This document shows, in pieces, positions 8,374 to 15,699 of a DNA stretch of 64,000 nucleotides (position 1 is the first letter of the stretch; the number at the start of each line of letters is the position of its first letter). The notes under the pieces are model-generated. The model saw nothing but the letters and a program-made list of their open reading frames with translations, ran no database searches and was not told the origin of the DNA. Both the position numbers and the translations under genes were made by a program. This DNA comes from Oscillospiraceae bacterium (lineage in GTDB: Bacteria > Bacillota > Clostridia > Oscillospirales > CAG-272), in assembly GCA_015064585.1 (NCBI GenBank), contig SVRY01000010.1, positions 1 through 64,000 of the forward strand, in the 5' to 3' direction.

Positions 8374-8465
8374 TGATATCTCCTTAATGTGTGTTGTTTT
8401 GCCGTTTGGCGGATAACAGCGTTATGGTGGCTGTTATTTACTTGTATAGTTTATTATATGAAAGC

Positions 8466-9149
8466 TTACAGCGAATCAATGGCTTTTAAGACATAGCGCA
8501 TGAGTTTTGTAACGTCATCCATGTTCAGTGTGCCGTCCCCGGTCACCTCACCAAGGGCAAGCGCCTCTGTATTGGTGATCGTATGGGCCTTTAGAATATG
8601 GCGCATCAATGCGGTTACATCGTCCATATTCACATTGCCGTCCAGTGTGACATCGCCTTTTTCATAATTGGAAATCTGTACACTGCCTGCGGCATCTGAC
8701 AGTGTAAAATTGATCTCCTTTCTTCCTTCATAGTAAAAGGTAGTACCTTTTTCGGGAACAACTTTGATACTAGTGGAAGCGGAACCGATGATCTCAAAAA
8801 CAATGCTCACCAAAACACCGTCGCCTTCGATGTTTTTGAGCCCTCCGTATTGAAAATTCAGCTTGTTTTCATAGCGGTCAATACCGGAATCCACACAAAT
8901 ATCAGCGCCCAAACCTAAGGTATAGGAAATGGGTTTTAATACCGTACTGTCGAATATTACATCATAGGCAAGACCGCCAAAACCGTAGGGATTATTCAAT
9001 GCAATATCCACCGTGACCGTATCGCCAACCGAGCCCTTCACATCGGTCACGGTCAGTTGATAAGCTTCTTCAGCCAGCACTGAGCCGCTGAGCATCAAAG
9101 CCGATGTGAGCATGATCACCGCAAGAAAAATACTTAATACTTTCTTCAT
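8466..9149 (-). CDS. Secreted cohesin-dockerin protein
   Basis: A 227-residue exported protein. Residues 1-26 form a signal peptide ending SVLAEE. Residues about 32-155 form a cohesin-type beta domain (GDTVTVDIALNN, GFGGLAYDVIFDS, CVDSGID, NFQYGGL). Residues about 165-225 form a dockerin with two EF-hand-like repeats, GDVTLDGNVNMDDVTALM and GEVTGDGTLNMDDVTKLM. Cohesins bind dockerins in cellulosomes, so this is a two-ended adaptor. It is 14 nt downstream of the larger 713-residue protein, whose cohesin is closely similar. Self-assembly or cross-linking on the cell surface is inferred. It has no sortase signal. Confidence 0.85.
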   Translation of the reverse strand: MKKVLSIFLAVIMLTSALMLSGSVLAEEAYQLTVTDVKGSVGDTVTVDIALNNPYGFGGLAYDVIFDSTVLKPISYTLGLGADICVDSGIDRYENKLNFQYGGLKNIEGDGVLVSIVFEIIGSASTSIKVVPEKGTTFYYEGRKEINFTLSDAAGSVQISNYEKGDVTLDGNVNMDDVTALMRHILKAHTITNTEALALGEVTGDGTLNMDDVTKLMRYVLKAIDSL

Positions 9150-9163
9150 GATATGTACCTCAT

Positions 9164-11305
9164 TTAAAACAGTTCAACTTCCCAGCCTGCCAAATACTGC
9201 ATAATGCGAATGGCATCGCGGTTATTGACCGTGCCGTCGCCGTTTGCATCCATGGCAGCTTCGGTGATCTCCACATCCCAACCGGCAAGATACTGCATCA
9301 AACGCACAGCATCGCGGTTGTTGACCGCTCCGTCACCGTTGATATCACCCTTGATATAATCAATCACGGTGATACCGCCGTCGATACCAACCAAGTCAAA
9401 GTCTATCTCATTTCGTCCTTCATAACGGAAGGAGGAACCTTTTTCGGGAACTACGGTGATGGCAGTAAAGCCTTCCTTGGCATTTTCCTTGATCTTAAAG
9501 GTTATGGTTACCAAAATACCGTCGCCTGTCACATTGGTAATACCGCCGTACTGGAAGTTTACTCTGCCGACATAACCGTCTATGCCGGAATCTACGCAAA
9601 TAGCGGCACCAATACCCAATTCATAGGAAATCAGTTCCAAAACGGAAGAATCATAATAAACATTGTATGCCATGCCGCCAAATCCGGGGTTGTTTTTCAG
9701 ATCGACTGTCACGGTCACTGTATCACCGGCAGTACCGGTCGTGTTTCCGATCACAATGGAAGGTGCATTCGGGTCAACTACCGTATAATCGGGATCCTTT
9801 TCCAGGCAGCGGGTACAAATGCCGTTTTGGTAATCATGACCGAGGGCGGCAATTGTTATATCAAAAACAAAACTTCCATATGTGGTCGTCTTCCATGTGT
9901 AACATCCTGTGCCCGCTTCTGTACAGGTAGCAGCCTTGGTAACACTGTAGGTATAGTCGGTTGCGGAAAGCTTCGGCAAAGTTATCGTTGTTGTGCCGGC
10001 GCATACAGTGCAGGTACCCGTCAAAGTACCGGTGGCAGATGCTGTAGGCGCAGTACTGAGCGAATACTGATAATTATGGTTTTCAGAACAGTCTTTTTCC
10101 CATATCGCATATAGTGTAATACTCTTATTGCCGTCTTTCAGTTCGGGACATACATCTTCCGCTTTCAATGCAGCATCTTGATCAAACACCGTTGTGCTGC
10201 CATCCGGCGATGCCGACCACCCTACAAAACGATAGCCTTCGCGTGTTAGTTTAAAGGTGGATGCATTATACAGACCGTTTGGAAAAGTAACGCCATACAA
10301 AATTTTATCATTGATTGCATCGGATGTCGATGTTTTATAAACCAAAGAGGAGGACAGATAATAATCGGTATTTCGTAAAACAGCTATTTCAGAAACGAAA
10401 TCAGAAATAACGACCCAGCCTGTTTTTCCGTCAATGGTAGTTTTTCCCCATGTATATCCATTGGCATTTTTTGTGTTACCGACATCCACCGTAAAGGTGG
10501 TTCCTTTTGCAAACGATTTAACAAGGCTGTTACTTGTTCCCGCGCCGCTTCGCATATTCAGTCCTTCGTTTGCTGTAACTTCGTATTTGTGACCGGTAAT
10601 AGTCGAATCTATGGTACCGCCGTTGGCGTGGTAGTTGATAGTAAGAATTGGAATTGTTGTTCCGGTTCCAGTGAGGGTATTGCCATTCATACGAACCACA
10701 AAGGTAGTTTGAGATTTTAATGATGTTAGTGTTATGCTATTATCCCAATCAATCATGCAGGGTCCATCATTATTACATTCTACATAATACACTTTTGATT
10801 CCGATACTTTCGTAATAAAAATCGAATGATTGTTATTGATTCTTACAACATCACCAGCATAATATTTATCTACTGTCTTATAATAACCCCATCCTTTGTT
10901 ACTATTGACACCACTAGCATTATAATTTGTTGTTGCATAAGATCCAAAAACTTTATATGCCATTAAATTAGCAAATCCAAAACATTGCCACCCATTATAA
11001 TAGCCACACTTACACGTACAGGGTTCACCTTTATATGCACAATAACCGTTTTTAGTGCATTTAACACCATTGTAGTTAGATACACCTGAACAAACAACAT
11101 TACCAGCCTTTGCAATTCCTTCAGTATCAACACCATTATACTGATTCCAATATTTCCCATCAGGATATTCTACTCTCAATTTAGCAAGTTTGCTGGAAAA
11201 CTGTTCTTCAGTTAAGTTTGTAGCCGCACTCACATTGATTGTTACCATCGGAATAACGGCCAACACCATCAAGAATGCCAGCAACAGGGAAAACGTTTTC
11301 TTCAT
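9164..11305 (-). CDS. Large secreted amidase-like protein with SH3, InlB, cohesin and dockerin modules
   Basis: A 713-residue exported multidomain protein. A signal peptide (1-27) ends VSAAT. Residues about 60-210 resemble a papain-like CHAP/NlpC amidase, with the candidate Cys in WQCFGFANLMAYKVFG, His in NNNHSIFITKV and the following YYVECNN. A bacterial SH3 domain lies at about 232-302 (GLNMRSGAGTSN, GKTGWVVISDF). An InlB-type repeat ends with GYRFVGWSAS and ITLYAIWEKD. A Cys-rich linker contains GHDYQNGICTRC. A cohesin (about 513-640) and a two-repeat dockerin (651-712, GDINGDGAVNNRDAV) finish the protein. SH3 plus amidase suggests binding and cleavage of cell wall. It is the first gene of a two-gene unit and is divergent from the small XRE regulator. 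Confidence 0.8.
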   Translation of the reverse strand: MKKTFSLLLAFLMVLAVIPMVTINVSAATNLTEEQFSSKLAKLRVEYPDGKYWNQYNGVDTEGIAKAGNVVCSGVSNYNGVKCTKNGYCAYKGEPCTCKCGYYNGWQCFGFANLMAYKVFGSYATTNYNASGVNSNKGWGYYKTVDKYYAGDVVRINNNHSIFITKVSESKVYYVECNNDGPCMIDWDNSITLTSLKSQTTFVVRMNGNTLTGTGTTIPILTINYHANGGTIDSTITGHKYEVTANEGLNMRSGAGTSNSLVKSFAKGTTFTVDVGNTKNANGYTWGKTTIDGKTGWVVISDFVSEIAVLRNTDYYLSSSLVYKTSTSDAINDKILYGVTFPNGLYNASTFKLTREGYRFVGWSASPDGSTTVFDQDAALKAEDVCPELKDGNKSITLYAIWEKDCSENHNYQYSLSTAPTASATGTLTGTCTVCAGTTTITLPKLSATDYTYSVTKAATCTEAGTGCYTWKTTTYGSFVFDITIAALGHDYQNGICTRCLEKDPDYTVVDPNAPSIVIGNTTGTAGDTVTVTVDLKNNPGFGGMAYNVYYDSSVLELISYELGIGAAICVDSGIDGYVGRVNFQYGGITNVTGDGILVTITFKIKENAKEGFTAITVVPEKGSSFRYEGRNEIDFDLVGIDGGITVIDYIKGDINGDGAVNNRDAVRLMQYLAGWDVEITEAAMDANGDGTVNNRDAIRIMQYLAGWEVELF

Positions 11306-11343
11306 TTGTTATTTCCTTTCTTAAACATATATTATCTAAAACA

Positions 11344-11372
11344 ACAATATCACAATATGAGATAAAAGTCAA
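11344..11372 (-). promoter_or_regulatory. Promoter of the amidase/cohesin operon
   Basis: On the minus strand: TTGACT at 11372-11367, a 17-nt spacer and TATTGT at 11349-11344. AAGAAAGGAAAT is the ribosome site before the start at 11305. Confidence 0.7.
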
Positions 11373-11373
11373 T

Positions 11374-11388
11374 ATCTCGTTTTGAGAT
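11374..11388. promoter_or_regulatory. Candidate XRE operator
   Basis: ATCTC-GTTTT-GAGAT is a 5-bp inverted repeat right beside the -35 box of the minus-strand promoter and upstream of the XRE gene. A further GAGAT lies at 11359-11363. A binding site for the neighbouring small XRE regulator is inferred from position only. Confidence 0.45.
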
Positions 11389-11445
11389 TTTATATAATAT
11401 ATATAATATATATAAATATAAAGTTTATGCAAGGGAGGGATAGCG

Positions 11446-11661
11446 GTGCGTTTACGCGATCTGCGGGAAGATTCCGATATTACGCAAAAAGAAATTGCCG
11501 ATTATTTGCACATAAAACAAAACACCTACTCCCAATATGAAAACGGACAGCGTCAGATTCCCCTTCCCCTGCTCATTTCCTTAGCAAAATACTATAAAAC
11601 CTCCACCGATTATATCTTGGGGCTGACCGACATCCGCGCTCCCTATCCCCCAAAACAATAA
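11446..11661 (+). CDS. Small XRE-type transcriptional regulator
   Basis: A 71-residue Cro/C1-type helix-turn-helix protein with almost no other domain. The HTH is in QKEIADYLHIKQNTYSQYE (residues 14-32), followed by the usual GQRQIPLPLLISLAKYY and YILGLTD. The start is GTG at 11446, preceded by AAGGGAGGGA. The gene is divergent from the secreted amidase/cohesin operon and shares its AT-rich regulatory region, so it may control that operon and itself. It ends in a terminator hairpin shared with the LRR lipoprotein gene. Confidence 0.85.
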   Translation: MRLRDLREDSDITQKEIADYLHIKQNTYSQYENGQRQIPLPLLISLAKYYKTSTDYILGLTDIRAPYPPKQ

Positions 11662-11697
11662 AAGACACATCACGCTTTTTCACATGATGTGTCTTTT
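11661..11697. terminator. ACACATCA hairpin a (bidirectional terminator)
   Basis: Stem AAAGACACATCA/TGATGTGTCTTT with a 12-nt loop, between the convergent XRE and LRR genes. It is the first of seven hairpins sharing this stem. Confidence 0.85.
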
Positions 11698-11710
11698 CGT
11701 TCTATTCTGT

Positions 11711-13129
11711 TTATTGTAAGGTCGGCACGCCGTCAACGTATTCCCAGCTGCCGCCCCAGTGAACAGTGGCGGGACAGTTAAAATTCCATGTGGGCCACCA
11801 TTTTTCGGGCTGTGCACTCACACCGCAATAAATATTTTCCATCTTAGCGCATCCGTCAAAGGCATACAGATCGATCTTGGCAACCTTTTCGGGAATCACG
11901 ATCTCGGTCAGCGCCTTGCAGTTTTGGAAGGCGTAGCCGCCAATGAGGGTAACATTCTTGGGGATTTTGATCTCACAAAGCGCTACGCATCCTCGAAATG
12001 CATACTCGTCAATACAGGTAACACTCTCGGGCAGCACGACCTTTTTCAGCCCGATGCAGCCGTCAAACAGCTGATACACTACCGCGGTAATCCCTTCGGG
12101 AAGTACAATTTCCGAAAGGGAGGTGCATTTTTGGAAGGCAAATCTGTCAATGCCGCGCACGCTCTCGGGAATGATAACCGTTTTCAGCGCACTGCACTGC
12201 GCAAAAGCAGAGTTGCCGATTTGGGTCACCCCGTCATGGATATTGACAGTTTTCAGCTTTTTACAGCCCCGAAACAGCGCATCCGCGATCATCGTCACCC
12301 CCTCGGGCACAGTAAAGCTCTCCATTGCCTCGCAGAAAGAGAAGGCATCCCAGCCAATTTGAGTCACCCCTGCAGGGATATCAAATCCCTTCATCCGAGA
12401 GCAGCCCGAAAAGGCAGTATCTTCGATGCTTTGAAGCGTTTGGGGCAGTATTACCTCGGTCAGTCCCTTGCAATCGCAAAAAGCAGCGCTGCGAATGGCG
12501 GTGATCCCTTCGGGAAGGGCAATTTTCTGTAAGGAACTGCAACGAAGAAAGGCACCCTCTTGTATCTCCCGTAAGCTCTCGGGCAGGGTCACGCTCTTTA
12601 GATTTGTGCAGTTTTCAAAGGCAAATGCGCCGATCTCGGTAATTCCCTCGGGAAGGATCAAGGAATATAACGCTTCACAGCCCGTAAACGCCCCTTCTGC
12701 CACCGCCGTTACCGGCAGTCCGTTATGCTCTGCGGGCACGATCACAGCCCCGTTTTTGCCATCTCCCATGCCCGAGAGAACACAGTATCCGTCCATTTCG
12801 GTAAATAAAAGCCCTTGCGTTTCGTTCACCGCCCCGCAGACGGTGCAAACGCCGTTTTGCCATGTATGTCCCTTGGCAGGTATCTCTTGCGCCTGCGTCA
12901 ACACCTCACCGCAGGTCAAACAGTGTCTTCCCTCGCTCTTGCCGGGTTCTGTACAGCTTGCTTCCACCGCCGCATCGATCATGATCATATGCTCGCAAGC
13001 TTCGTTTTCCGTCCCCTGCTCCTTGCCCTGCTCCTTGTCGGGCGCCTTATCAGGCTGTTTTTTGCCGCACGATACACTTAACAGTGCCAACGCACACAGC
13101 GCCAACACCCAAATAGATTTTCGTAACAT
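11711..13129 (-). CDS. BspA-type leucine-rich-repeat lipoprotein
   Basis: A 472-residue surface lipoprotein. The signal peptide ends in the lipobox LSVSC near residue 21, so the mature protein is lipid-anchored to the membrane. A low-complexity Lys/Asp/Glu linker follows, then a Cys/His module with GHTWQNGVCTVCGA near residue 90. From about residue 130 to the end runs a ladder of about 13 LRR_5 repeats of 23 residues, with the pattern AFxxCxxLxxVxLPEGITxIG. Such BspA-like ladders serve in adhesion or protein binding in many gut bacteria; the partner is unknown. The Cys module also appears in two other secreted proteins nearby. Confidence 0.9.
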   Translation of the reverse strand: MLRKSIWVLALCALALLSVSCGKKQPDKAPDKEQGKEQGTENEACEHMIMIDAAVEASCTEPGKSEGRHCLTCGEVLTQAQEIPAKGHTWQNGVCTVCGAVNETQGLLFTEMDGYCVLSGMGDGKNGAVIVPAEHNGLPVTAVAEGAFTGCEALYSLILPEGITEIGAFAFENCTNLKSVTLPESLREIQEGAFLRCSSLQKIALPEGITAIRSAAFCDCKGLTEVILPQTLQSIEDTAFSGCSRMKGFDIPAGVTQIGWDAFSFCEAMESFTVPEGVTMIADALFRGCKKLKTVNIHDGVTQIGNSAFAQCSALKTVIIPESVRGIDRFAFQKCTSLSEIVLPEGITAVVYQLFDGCIGLKKVVLPESVTCIDEYAFRGCVALCEIKIPKNVTLIGGYAFQNCKALTEIVIPEKVAKIDLYAFDGCAKMENIYCGVSAQPEKWWPTWNFNCPATVHWGGSWEYVDGVPTLQ

Positions 13130-13220
13130 ACCGTCATTCCTTTCCGATTACCTTTTGTCGTTATTGTGTATACAGCATATCATATCATTGTCGTTTTGTC
13201 AATACATTTTTAAAAAAAGT

Positions 13221-13260
13221 AAGACACAACCGTTCGGAAAAATCCGATAGGATGTGTCTT
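13221..13260 (-). terminator. ACACATCA hairpin b (terminator of the GH43 gene)
   Basis: Stem AAGACACA/TGTGTCTT, extended by an inner CC/GG and CGG/CCG. On the minus strand it is followed by ACTTTTTTT, so it ends the GH43 gene. It is a diverged member of the shared-stem family. Confidence 0.8.
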
Positions 13261-13287
13261 GTTTTTATGATGCAATTTTTGGGGGGC

Positions 13288-14256
13288 TTATTCCTCGCCG
13301 GAGGGACAGGGAATATCCACATCGTAACCGATGGCAACGCCCATGACGGGATAACCGGTTTCGTCAAAATCAACCTTTTGGATGTTCATGTAACGGGTAT
13401 CGGGCTCTGCCTTTTCGTTGTGACGCTTCAGTCCATGGTAGGCACACCAAAGCTCGGTGCCGTCGGGAGAATAGAAGAAGGAAGCGTGACCGGGTCCGTA
13501 TACGCCGTTTCCGTAAACGAGCAGGGGACTATCGTGCTTTTTCCAGTTGGCGCCGTCGCAAAGATCGCCGCCTGTATGCTCCAGCACACCCAAAAGGTAG
13601 TGATCCGACCAACAGCCGTTGGCGGAATAAATGATGAATAAACGGTCATTCTTTTCCACAAAGAAGCCGCCCTCCACGCACGCCCAGTCGCCGACATAAG
13701 GAGGAATCAGTTCCCACTCCTTTTCGGCAATGGCAATGTTTGCCCATCTTTCTCTGTTCAGCTCGGTGGGGGACTTCATTTCGTAAATATCCAGCACCTG
13801 TCCCAGCTCGTCATCTACGCGGGAATTGCACATATACTGCTTTCCGTCTTTGGCAATATACGATGTGGGGTCAATGGAGAAAATATCGGGCGTGGGCTTG
13901 CAAACGAATTCCCAATCGCCAAAGGGATCGGGGGACAGCGCACGCAGAACGATTAGTCTTTTCGGGCCCTTATCTTCCTTGATGCGCCCGCTTGTGTAAA
14001 TATACCAGCCGCCGTCTGAGCCTCTATGCATTTCGGGCGCCCAAATATCACCCCAAATACCCTGCTCTAAACCGTTCGGGCGGTAAATGATCTTAGATTC
14101 ACCCTTTCTGATGATATCAGCCACATGCTTACAGCGGAAGATCTCCAAATATTCATGACGGGTAAAAAGCGAATAATAATAACCTGTTTCCTTATCATAG
14201 GTGATAAAAGGATCGGGGGTGTCAAAATCGGCAATCGGATTGCGAAATGTGTTCAT
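13288..14256 (-). CDS. GH43-family glycoside hydrolase
   Basis: A 322-residue five-bladed beta-propeller hydrolase. The inverting catalytic set of GH43 is visible: the base Asp in DTPDPFITYD near residue 15, the pKa-tuning Asp in FSIDPTSYI near residue 130, and the acid Glu in CVEGGFFVEK near residue 195. IWAPEMHRG is another family mark. Members release arabinose or xylose from plant glycans. There is no signal peptide, so it acts on imported oligosaccharides in the cytoplasm. No sugar transporter is adjacent, so the exact substrate is open. AAGGAGATTCTT precedes the ATG. Confidence 0.85.
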   Translation of the reverse strand: MNTFRNPIADFDTPDPFITYDKETGYYYSLFTRHEYLEIFRCKHVADIIRKGESKIIYRPNGLEQGIWGDIWAPEMHRGSDGGWYIYTSGRIKEDKGPKRLIVLRALSPDPFGDWEFVCKPTPDIFSIDPTSYIAKDGKQYMCNSRVDDELGQVLDIYEMKSPTELNRERWANIAIAEKEWELIPPYVGDWACVEGGFFVEKNDRLFIIYSANGCWSDHYLLGVLEHTGGDLCDGANWKKHDSPLLVYGNGVYGPGHASFFYSPDGTELWCAYHGLKRHNEKAEPDTRYMNIQKVDFDETGYPVMGVAIGYDVDIPCPSGEE

Positions 14257-14268
14257 AAGAATCTCCTT

Positions 14269-14330
14269 AATACTGCGTAGTATTGCTTATTGGCAATTGA
14301 GAGTGTAGCACAGAAAAAACAATAAGTCAA
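14269..14330 (-). promoter_or_regulatory. GH43 promoter with leader palindrome
   Basis: On the minus strand: TTGACT at 14330-14325, a 17-nt spacer, TACACT at 14307-14302. Just downstream, AATACT-GCGT-AGTATT (14269-14284) forms an inverted repeat before the ribosome site, a possible repressor operator. Confidence 0.65.
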
Positions 14331-14347
14331 GGTATTCGAAAAAAGAA

Positions 14348-14388
14348 TCAGACACATCATCCCGAAAAATTCCAAATGATGTGTCTGA
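14348..14388. terminator. ACACATCA hairpin c (orphan, between divergent genes)
   Basis: Stem TCAGACACATCAT/ATGATGTGTCTGA, 13 bp, followed by AATTTTATT. It lies between two divergent gene starts (GH43 and M42), so it ends no visible gene. This position argues for a dispersed repeat or for loss of the gene it once followed. The 302-nt gap otherwise holds only the two promoters. Confidence 0.7.
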
Positions 14389-14464
14389 ATTTTATTGAGT
14401 TTTTAATTCCTGCAACGGGACCGGCATTTTATCTTTCTATTTTCAAAAAATAATTTCCGACGCA

Positions 14465-14493
14465 TTGACACGACACACGATCGGTAGTATAAT
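14465..14493 (+). promoter_or_regulatory. M42 peptidase promoter
   Basis: TTGACA at 14465-14470, a 17-nt spacer, TATAAT at 14488-14493: perfect sigma-A consensus. Confidence 0.85.
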
Positions 14494-14558
14494 TGATCTG
14501 TATTCCATCAAGCCTTGCAAAACAAGTGCATTTCTATATTCAGTAGAGGAGCTACCCC

Positions 14559-15593
14559 ATGAAAATCGACACTTCTTATTTACTGCAAACCATGCAGCAG
14601 TTAATCGAAACGCCCAGCCCCACCGGCTACTATGTAAAGATCAAGCCCGTTTTGGAAGAACTGGCACAGGCGCTCGGGTATACCGTAACCTATGACAATC
14701 GCGATACTACCTACATCACCGTCCCCGGAGAAGACAGTTCCAAAACCGTATGCGTCAGCTCTCATGCGGACACCCTTGGTTTCATGGTGCGCGGCATTAA
14801 CGGCGACGGCACGCTGCGCATCCGCGCCCTTGGCGGCATCAACTATGCCAACGTGGAAGGCGAAAACGTAACCGTCCATACCCGAAACGGCAAAACCTAT
14901 ACCGGAATGCTTGCCTGCACCCACCATTCCTCCCATGCGTATGACGATGCCGCTTCCATGGCAAGAAACGAAAACACCGTGCACGTGCTTCTTGACGAAG
15001 AGGTGAAAAATGCCGGCGACGTAAAGGAGCTTGGTATTCACCATGGCGATTATGTCTCCATTGACCCCCGCTTTACCGTTACCGAAAGCGGTTATATCAA
15101 GTCCCGTTTCATCGACGACAAAGCAAGCGTTGCCTGCTGCTTCACGGCTCTGAAATACATGGCAGAAAACAATTTGAAACCGAAATACAATACCGTTTTT
15201 GCCATTACCATGTATGAGGAGATCGGTCTTGGCGGCGTTTACGTACCCACCGAGGTCTCGGAATACCTGGCGGTGGATATTGCCATTTTGGGTCCCGATT
15301 CGGATGGAAGCGAAGAGAAGGTATCTATTTGCGCAAAGGACGCTTCCCTGCCCTATGATTACACTCTGACAAGCCGCCTCATTGCCGCGGCTGAGCACAG
15401 CGAATGCGACTATGCGGTGGATCTTTTCTACCGCTACGGCTCGGATGCGGGCGCTGCCATCAAAGGCGGCAACAATCTGCGCGCCGCCCTCATCGGTATG
15501 GGCGTGTACGCCAGCCACGGCGTGGAGCGCACTCACCGAAAGGGTGTGGAAAACACCGCAAAGCTGTTACTGGCATACGTGCTGGGTAAATAA
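14559..15593 (+). CDS. M42-family metallo-aminopeptidase
   Basis: A 344-residue cytoplasmic aminopeptidase of the M42 (PepA/FrvX/YsdC) family, which forms tetrahedral dodecamers that trim peptides. The dinuclear metal site is seen in order: His and Asp in SSHADTLGF near residue 68, the bridging Asp in SRFIDDKAS near residue 186, the catalytic Glu pair in MYEEIGLGG near residue 220, Asp in LGPDSDGSEE, and His in SHGVERTH near residue 323. The start ATG follows AGAGGAGCTACCCC. It is a single-gene unit ended by hairpin d. Confidence 0.92.
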   Translation: MKIDTSYLLQTMQQLIETPSPTGYYVKIKPVLEELAQALGYTVTYDNRDTTYITVPGEDSSKTVCVSSHADTLGFMVRGINGDGTLRIRALGGINYANVEGENVTVHTRNGKTYTGMLACTHHSSHAYDDAASMARNENTVHVLLDEEVKNAGDVKELGIHHGDYVSIDPRFTVTESGYIKSRFIDDKASVACCFTALKYMAENNLKPKYNTVFAITMYEEIGLGGVYVPTEVSEYLAVDIAILGPDSDGSEEKVSICAKDASLPYDYTLTSRLIAAAEHSECDYAVDLFYRYGSDAGAAIKGGNNLRAALIGMGVYASHGVERTHRKGVENTAKLLLAYVLGK

Positions 15594-15601
15594 CGAAAAA
15601 A

Positions 15602-15641
15602 CAGACACATCATAAGGAATTGCTTCCAAATGATGTGTCTG
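15602..15641. terminator. ACACATCA hairpin d (terminator of the M42 gene)
   Basis: Stem CAGACACATCAT/ATGATGTGTCTG with an inner GGAA/TTCC stem and loop TTGC, followed by ACTTTTT. It sits between the M42 gene and the converging DUF1254 gene. Confidence 0.88.
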
Positions 15642-15699
15642 ACTTTTTATTTGGTTATGATCTTATAAAATTGGATTTATTATTTAAAACTCAATACTA

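Noticed and set aside
12468-13250. Plus-strand open frame of 260 codons
   Set aside because: It is the complement of the repeat-rich LRR lipoprotein gene; regular repeats keep the opposite strand open.
14601-15536. Minus-strand open frame of 311 codons
   Set aside because: It is the shadow of the M42 peptidase gene, whose metal ligands are all intact.
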